A stretch of DNA of 64,000 nucleotides from Cohnella sp. AR92. GTDB taxonomy: Bacteria > Bacillota > Bacilli > Paenibacillales > Paenibacillaceae. A program made the position numbers and the translations under genes. The notes beneath the pieces were generated by a model, which was not told the origin of the DNA, made no database searches, and saw only the letters and a program-made list of their open reading frames with translations. Positions 59,287 through 64,000 of this stretch are shown in pieces (the first letter of the stretch is position 1; the number at the start of each line of letters is the position of its first letter). Location of the stretch: NCBI RefSeq assembly GCF_003990975.1, contig NZ_RZJR01000010.1, forward strand, positions 114,132-178,131, written 5' to 3'.

Positions 59287-61074
59287 ATGCGGAGCCTGCT
59301 GTCCCGCCTGGTCCCCCACTCGCTGAAGTACAGGATCTTCGCCGTGTTCGCCCTGATCATCCTGTTGCCCTTCAGCTTGTTGAACCTGTATAACTACCAG
59401 AAGATCGAATCGCTCGTGCAGAAGAAGATCAGCGAGCAGAGCCACGAACAGCTGGACAACCTGCATCGTTCCCTGGACGACCAGTTAAGCATCGCGTTCA
59501 AAACGCTGATCTTCCTCGAGCAGGACTCGGATGTCCGGACCATCCTGCAGTTCCCGGCCCGCGACAACGTTCTTGCCAACAAGGAGCTCATCGAAGACAA
59601 GTTCAAAGGGCTGAACAACAGCTTTTTCCTCTATAATCCGTCCGTCTACTATACGCTTCTGGACCTGAACGGGAATGTCTACTCTTCCTACCCGCCCAGG
59701 TATCCGCTCGATTACGATCAGATCCTGGCCAACCCTCATTTCTCCGAGATGAAGGAGACGAACTCTCCTTATCTATGGGTGACGGACGACGAGAACTACG
59801 TATCCCGGGATATCACGAGGAGCCCGACCCTGCTCTCTCTCTATTCGGAGCTGCGCGACAACCGCAACCGGACCTACGGCTACGCCAGAGTCAGCATCGA
59901 CTTCTCGTTCTGGTTCCAATCGACCCAGCAGAATTCCGCCAGCGACCAGGCTTATTTCATTCTGACCCATAAGGGAGAGCTGATCGCCCGGTCGGAGCCG
60001 GCATCCGAGCTGACCGCCGGGGCCATCGAGAAAGTGTCGCTTGCGCCGGAGAATGGCTATTGGATCGACAAGGAACAGGATTCCCTGGTGAACTACAGCT
60101 ATGTGTCGTCGCTAGACTGGTATCTGGTGAACCGCATTCCTCTCAACATTCTTTTTAACGAGATCGAGACGCTTAAGAAGCAATACTTCGTCACCTTCTA
60201 CGGCATAACGGCCGCCTTCATCGCGGTTGCGTTCATGATCGCCCATGCGTTCACCCGCCCGCTCGCCCATCTGATGAAGAAGATGAGAGACGCCGTTCGC
60301 AAGGATCTCCGGACCCGCCTGCCCGAGAAGAATTACAAGGGAGAGATCCTGGAGCTGACGCGAACGTTCAACGCGATGATGGTGGACATGAACGGGTTGA
60401 TCGGGCGTCTCAAGGCGGAGGAGAGGCAGAAGGACGCGGTTCACTTCCAGATGCTTCTCGCCCAGATGAATCCCCATTTTCTGCTCAATACGCTGAACAC
60501 GATGAAGTGGATCGGGATGAGGAACAAGAACGAAGAGATCGTGGAGATCTGCCTGTCCCTGGGCAAGCTGCTCGAGACCAGCCTCAATTCGGAAGTCGAC
60601 CTGATCCACCTGCAAGACGAGATCGACCTGACGAAGGCGTTCATCTATATCCAGCAGATCCGCTACAGCAACCGGTTCGAGGTGGAATTCAGCTGCGAGG
60701 AGGGCATTCTGTACGCGCTCGTCCCGAAGCTCAGCCTTCAGCCGCTCGTCGACAACGCGATCCGCCACGGCATCGGCAACATGGCCGAAGGGGGCCGAAT
60801 TCGCATCCGGGTCGGACTCGGAGGAGAGAACGGCGATCTCTTGGTGCTGGAGGTCGAGGACAACGGCGTCGGCATCGAGAAGTCGAAGCTGGCCCAAGAG
60901 GGCCGCAAGCGTCCGGGGATCGGCCTGTCGAACGTGCGGGAGAGGCTTCGCCTGCTGTTCAAGGACAAGGGAGAGCTCGAGACGATTCCGCTTGAGCAAG
61001 GAACGCTGTTCCGCATGAATCTGCCGCTGCTGCTGTCCGAGCCGTACGGGGGCAACCGTCAGATTATCTCGTAA
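59287..61074 (+). CDS. Sensor histidine kinase, YesM family
   Basis: 595 residues. Membrane segments at about 16-38 and 298-318 enclose an extracytoplasmic sensor of about 260 residues. A HAMP domain follows (about 320-372, AHAFTRPLAHLMKKMRDAV). The family-specific His-kinase box has His397 in LAQMNPHFLLNTLNTMKW. ATP-binding segments are LQPLVDNAIRHGI and VEDNGVGI with GIGLSNVRERL. GAGGAGGCG lies before the ATG. It pairs with the YesN-like regulator after 35 bases and is expected to sense an extracellular carbohydrate or its binding protein. Confidence 0.95.
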   Translation: MRSLLSRLVPHSLKYRIFAVFALIILLPFSLLNLYNYQKIESLVQKKISEQSHEQLDNLHRSLDDQLSIAFKTLIFLEQDSDVRTILQFPARDNVLANKELIEDKFKGLNNSFFLYNPSVYYTLLDLNGNVYSSYPPRYPLDYDQILANPHFSEMKETNSPYLWVTDDENYVSRDITRSPTLLSLYSELRDNRNRTYGYARVSIDFSFWFQSTQQNSASDQAYFILTHKGELIARSEPASELTAGAIEKVSLAPENGYWIDKEQDSLVNYSYVSSLDWYLVNRIPLNILFNEIETLKKQYFVTFYGITAAFIAVAFMIAHAFTRPLAHLMKKMRDAVRKDLRTRLPEKNYKGEILELTRTFNAMMVDMNGLIGRLKAEERQKDAVHFQMLLAQMNPHFLLNTLNTMKWIGMRNKNEEIVEICLSLGKLLETSLNSEVDLIHLQDEIDLTKAFIYIQQIRYSNRFEVEFSCEEGILYALVPKLSLQPLVDNAIRHGIGNMAEGGRIRIRVGLGGENGDLLVLEVEDNGVGIEKSKLAQEGRKRPGIGLSNVRERLRLLFKDKGELETIPLEQGTLFRMNLPLLLSEPYGGNRQIIS

Positions 61075-61109
61075 GGATTGTTGGATTCTTGGAAAAAGGG
61101 GAGAGAGCG

Positions 61110-61865
61110 ATGTGGAAAGTCCTGCTGGTGGAGGATGAGACGTTCGTTCGGGAATCGGTGCGGGAGAGCATTCGTTGGGAGGACATGGGCTTCACCCTGG
61201 CGGGAGAGGCGAGCAACGGGGAAGAAGCGCTGCGGATGATCAAGAACGAGCCGCCCGATCTCGTGCTCTGCGACATCGTCATGCCGCAGATGGACGGCCT
61301 GGCCCTCCTGAAGGAGACGAGAAAAGCCGGCATCTCCTCGAAGTTCGTCATGCTTACATGCATCGGCGATTTCGAATCGATGCGGCAGGCGATGGAATAC
61401 GGAGCTTCTAACTATATCCTGAAGCTGTCGATGAGCGTGAAGGACCTGAGAGAGACGCTCGGCAAGATCGATGCGGAGCTGAAGAGCGCCTCGGCCGCCG
61501 CTTCCTCTCCTTCGACTGGAGCAGGCGGCTCGCTGCAAGACAAAATTACGCATCCCGAAGTGAACAAAATCATTCGATATATAGAACAAAACTACGACCA
61601 GGACATCACGCTGAAGTCGTTATCCCAATACGTCATGATGGGAGAGAACTACGTCAGCGCCCTGTTCAAGAAGAAAACAGGAGAGACGCTCATCCACTAC
61701 CTGCATCGGGTGCGGGTCGGGAAGGCAATCGAGCAGTTAAAGAACACGGAGCTCCCCGTGAACCGGATCGGACAGAACGTGGGGTTCATGAACGACAACT
61801 ATTTTATCAAGATTTTTAAGCGGATGACGGGCACGACTCCGAGCCAATATCGCCTGACCCGATAG
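61110..61865 (+). CDS. Response regulator with AraC-type output, YesN family
   Basis: 251 residues. Receiver domain at 1-125 with phospho-acceptor Asp55 in LVLCDIVMPQMDG. The C-terminal AraC double HTH runs from about 150 (ITLKSLSQYVMMGENYVSALFKK in parts; VGFMNDNYFIKIFKRMTGTTPSQYR in parts). The ATG 61110 follows AAAAGGGGAGAG. It is a partner of the YesM-like kinase and likely activates the sugar-binding protein gene that follows. Confidence 0.95.
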   Translation: MWKVLLVEDETFVRESVRESIRWEDMGFTLAGEASNGEEALRMIKNEPPDLVLCDIVMPQMDGLALLKETRKAGISSKFVMLTCIGDFESMRQAMEYGASNYILKLSMSVKDLRETLGKIDAELKSASAAASSPSTGAGGSLQDKITHPEVNKIIRYIEQNYDQDITLKSLSQYVMMGENYVSALFKKKTGETLIHYLHRVRVGKAIEQLKNTELPVNRIGQNVGFMNDNYFIKIFKRMTGTTPSQYRLTR

Positions 61866-62020
61866 AACGATTATGCAGGCCGCGAAGCCGGAAGAGGCTG
61901 CGGAATTGCATGGTTCTGTTCCATGGACATCATGATTCTGTTCCTTCCGGCGCTCCCTCCCGTCTTGCTATCCTTAGTTTGCAGCAATCAAATCGAGATC
62001 GCACAGGGAGGTCAACGCTT

Positions 62021-63376
62021 GTGAGAAAGAAAAGCTGGTTAGCGGGAACGGCATCGCTCGTACTCGTATCGGGCTTGTTAGCCGGATGCGGCGGCAATAA
62101 CGGCAACGCGAAAGTGGAAGCGCCTTCATCCGCGGGGGCATCGGCTCCGGCATCGGCATCGGCTTCGGGCAAACCGGGAGACGTCGTCAAGCTGAAGATG
62201 TGGGGAGGCGTTCCTCCGGAATCCGGACCTCAGGCGGTCGTGGACAATTGGAACAAAGAGCATCCGGAGATTCAGGTGGAGTACGTGCGTTACGTCAACG
62301 ACGACGAAGGCAACTTGAAGCTGGATACGGCTCTGATGACGGGGCAAGACGTCGACATCTACGTCAACTACACGATGAGCCAGGCGCAGAAGCGCGTGGA
62401 ATCCGGCTTCTCGATGGATCTGGGCACGTTCACGGACTATAACATCGATGAGAAAATGGGTGCGGACGCGGCCAACTGGAAGATCGACGGCAAGTACTAC
62501 GGCATGCCGACGACGATGAGCTCGTACTTCGTCGCGCTGAACAAGGACGCCTTGGACGCAGCCGGCCTGGCGGTTCCGACGGAGTGGACGTGGGATGATC
62601 TTCGCGAATACGCGAAGAAGCTGAAGAAGGGCGACGGGTACGGCTTCATCCAGAACACCGAGCCTTATGCGGATCCGCTCGATTCGGCGCTCTCAAAGGA
62701 CGGCTATACGAAGGCCGACGGCACGTCGAACCTGGACGACCCGCTCGTCAAGAAATGGCTGGAGACGCTGAACGGCATGATGTACGACGACAAGACGACG
62801 CCTCCGCTCGGCGAGCAGCTGACGAGCAAGATGCCGGTCGAGCAGATGTTCCTCAGCGGCGAAGTTCCGATGCTCAACATCGGCGCCTGGCTGCTCCGCA
62901 GCTCCAACAACTTCACGGACTATCCGCGCGACTTCAAGATCGCTTTCGCTCCGGTGCCGAGGCTGATGGACAACCAAGCGGATTACATCACGCGCGGCGG
63001 CCAGGGCGACTTTATCTCCATCAACTCGAAAGGCAAGAACACGGCTGCCGCATGGGAATTCCTGAAGTGGTACGCGGACGGAGGCATGGCTCCGATGGCG
63101 GCCGGCGGACGCGTTCCGGCTTCGAAGGACGCCGACCGCGACGCCGCTCTGAAGAGCATGCTCGGCGACAAGCCGGAGACATATGACGAGGCTTCCCTGA
63201 TGTACGTGACCTTCGAGGACGCAACGCCGAAGTTCGTTCGCTCCGTGCCGCAAGAGGTCGTGGACCTGCGCTCGCAGGAGTACGAGAAGTACTTCCTCGG
63301 CTCGCAGTCGCTGGAAGATACGCTTAAGGCCATGGTTTCCCGTCATAACGACTATTTGAAGCAGAACGCGAAGTAA
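62021..63376 (+). CDS. Sugar ABC transporter solute-binding lipoprotein
   Basis: 451 residues from GTG 62021, eight bases after GGGAGGT; the longer open frame to 61910 lacks a site. Lipobox LLAGC with Cys23, an Ala/Ser linker, then a MalE/UgpB-type fold: VKLKMWGGVPPESGPQ, VPTEWTWDDLREYAKKLKKG, NTAAAWEFLKWYADGG. It follows the YesM/YesN pair, its likely regulators. The two permease genes that normally come next are not seen: a terminator and repeats follow. It may serve a distant permease pair. Confidence 0.93.
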   Translation: MRKKSWLAGTASLVLVSGLLAGCGGNNGNAKVEAPSSAGASAPASASASGKPGDVVKLKMWGGVPPESGPQAVVDNWNKEHPEIQVEYVRYVNDDEGNLKLDTALMTGQDVDIYVNYTMSQAQKRVESGFSMDLGTFTDYNIDEKMGADAANWKIDGKYYGMPTTMSSYFVALNKDALDAAGLAVPTEWTWDDLREYAKKLKKGDGYGFIQNTEPYADPLDSALSKDGYTKADGTSNLDDPLVKKWLETLNGMMYDDKTTPPLGEQLTSKMPVEQMFLSGEVPMLNIGAWLLRSSNNFTDYPRDFKIAFAPVPRLMDNQADYITRGGQGDFISINSKGKNTAAAWEFLKWYADGGMAPMAAGGRVPASKDADRDAALKSMLGDKPETYDEASLMYVTFEDATPKFVRSVPQEVVDLRSQEYEKYFLGSQSLEDTLKAMVSRHNDYLKQNAK

Positions 63377-63396
63377 GGAAATTAGAGGGAATGGAG

Positions 63397-63430
63397 AGGG
63401 ATTGCCGCCAGCGCGGCGATCCCTTTTTTT
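63397..63430 (+). terminator. Terminator of the binding-protein gene
   Basis: 12-bp stem AGGGATTGCCGC (63397-63408) with GCGGCGATCCCT (63413-63424, one wobble), followed by seven T. Confidence 0.9.
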
Positions 63431-63433
63431 GTT

Positions 63434-63538
63434 GCTATGGCTCCTCTCCCATTCGCTCAGTAATGAGCTTCGCTATGGCTCCTCTCCCATTCGCTCAGTA
63501 TCGCGGTCCACTATACCGCCTCTCCCGTTCGCTCAGTA
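63434..63538 (+). repeat. Tandem array A: three copies of a 28-29-bp unit
   Basis: Copies at 63434-63462, 63472-63500 and 63511-63538 share CTCCTCTCCCATTCGCTCAG (last copy slightly diverged) with a period of 38-39 bases. No reading frame or promoter is evident. Confidence 0.8.
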
Positions 63539-63550
63539 GTCACTTCGCTA

Positions 63551-63778
63551 AAATCGACTAACGGAGGCACAAAGCGCCGGGTAGCAGAGAGATAGTCGAA
63601 AAAATCGACTAACGGAGGCATAAAGCGCTGGGATGCGAGAGAGATAGTCGAAAAAATCGACTAACGGAGTCACGGAGCGCCGGGTTGCGAGGGAGATAGT
63701 CGAGAAAATCGACTAACGGAGGCACGAAGCGCCCGATTGCGAGGGAGATAGTCGAGAAAATCGACTAACGGAGGCATA
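63551..63778 (+). repeat. Tandem array B: 52-bp units with palindromic junctions
   Basis: Five copies of AAATCGACTAACGGAG begin at 63551, 63602, 63654, 63706 and 63758, giving a period of 51-52 bases. At each junction TAGTCGA and TCGACTA flank a 4-6-base A/G-rich core, forming a small hairpin. The units are contiguous variants without unrelated spacers, so this is not a CRISPR array. The last copy is cut off after about 21 bases where the IS-like sequence begins. Confidence 0.85.
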
Positions 63779-63783
63779 ATGGA

Positions 63784-64000
63784 TGTAGTCTAGAAAGTAG
63801 ACACGCTGTAACAGCGACCTGCTACAATAAAATCACTAAAAAGGTCGAGGTGTGTCATGGGCGATATCCGTCAGCATTTTGATGATGAGTTTAAGCGTCA
63901 AACGATTAAACACATGCAAGAGAACGGTAAAACACCAGCTGAAGTTTCTAAAGAGCTGGACATTCCCGTAAGCAGCATTCGTGCATGGAGAAAAAAGTTT
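63784..64000 (+). mobile_element. Left end of an IS3-like insertion sequence (runs off the window)
   Basis: The repeat unit of array B stops abruptly at about 63779. From 63784 the sequence reads TGTAGTCTAGAAAGTAGACA, a plausible terminal inverted repeat beginning with TG, and a transposase OrfA starts 73 bases later. The base composition becomes more AT-rich than in the neighbouring genes. The right end is outside the window. Confidence 0.7.
63857..64000 (+). CDS. IS3-family transposase OrfA (3' partial)
   Basis: 48 codons are visible up to the window end, starting MGDIRQHFDDEFKRQTIKHM. The helix-turn-helix KTPAEVSKELDIPVSSIRAW is typical of the OrfA DNA-binding protein of IS3-type elements, which in full length is about 90-120 residues and precedes OrfB. 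GGTCGAGGTGTGTC lies before the ATG. Confidence 0.85.
   Translation, partial: MGDIRQHFDDEFKRQTIKHMQENGKTPAEVSKELDIPVSSIRAWRKKF

Noticed and set aside
63551..63778. Regular 52-bp repeats considered as a CRISPR array
   Set aside because: The intervening sequences are variants of each other, not unique spacers, and no cas genes are present.

Overview
The window reads as chromosomal DNA of a spore-forming, moderately GC-rich Gram-positive bacterium of the Paenibacillaceae (Paenibacillus/Cohnella-like). This is inferred from protein style, not from a marker gene: LplA/LplC-type sugar ABC genes, YesM/YesN two-component genes, a cell-wall hydrolase of the SleB type with a copper-amine-oxidase-like N-terminal domain, lipoproteins with Ser/Ala-rich linkers, strong AGGAGG ribosome sites and frequent GTG/TTG starts. 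No rRNA, tRNA or CRISPR array was seen.

Layout. 1-10.5 kb: plant-polysaccharide use, with the end of a sugar ABC permease, its solute-binding lipoprotein, a large GH2 glycosidase, a Nif3-like protein and a secreted multidomain GH10 xylanase whose promoter lies between two identical palindromes of the cre/LacI type. 10.5-14.4 kb: a Ser/Gly/His-rich small protein, an iron alcohol dehydrogenase, a methyltransferase and a nucleotidyltransferase-fold protein. 13.8-30.1 kb: a coherent aromatic-acid catabolic island. One divergent arm carries an acyl-CoA thioesterase, 3-hydroxyacyl-CoA dehydrogenase, enoyl-CoA hydratase and an unknown protein. The other carries an FAD monooxygenase, gentisate 1,2-dioxygenase, an FAH-family hydrolase, thiolase, an acyl-CoA ligase, a complete Liv-type ABC importer preceded by a cre site, and a GAF/PucR-type regulator. 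Together they could import a phenylpropenoid-type acid, shorten its side chain through CoA thioesters, release a hydroxybenzoate, convert it to gentisate and open the ring.

30.2-36.8 kb: a BcrAB-type ABC exporter; then an RtcB RNA ligase plus AAA ATPase operon preceded by a strong promoter, a 31-codon leader reading frame with an ideal ribosome site and an intrinsic terminator; a decayed gene; and the SleB-like hydrolase. 36.9-46.9 kb: MATE exporter, pentapeptide-repeat protein, flavin reductase, Nudix hydrolase, a CrtC/AttH-like protein divergent from a CrtQ-like glycosyltransferase and PlsY-like acyltransferase, an ECF sigma/anti-sigma pair and small secreted or unknown proteins. 47-59 kb: a Fur-controlled siderophore-binding lipoprotein, a Pro-rich protein, an M20 dipeptidase, a GntR regulator, a possible small RNA, an SNF2 helicase with its SWIM partner, a MerR/thioredoxin operon with a CTG start, a stand-alone ParB-like protein and a WrbA-type flavoprotein.

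59.2-64 kb: YesM kinase, YesN regulator and a sugar-binding lipoprotein. The permeases expected next to it are not seen. Instead there are two tandem-repeat arrays, the second cut by the left end of an IS3-like element running off the window.
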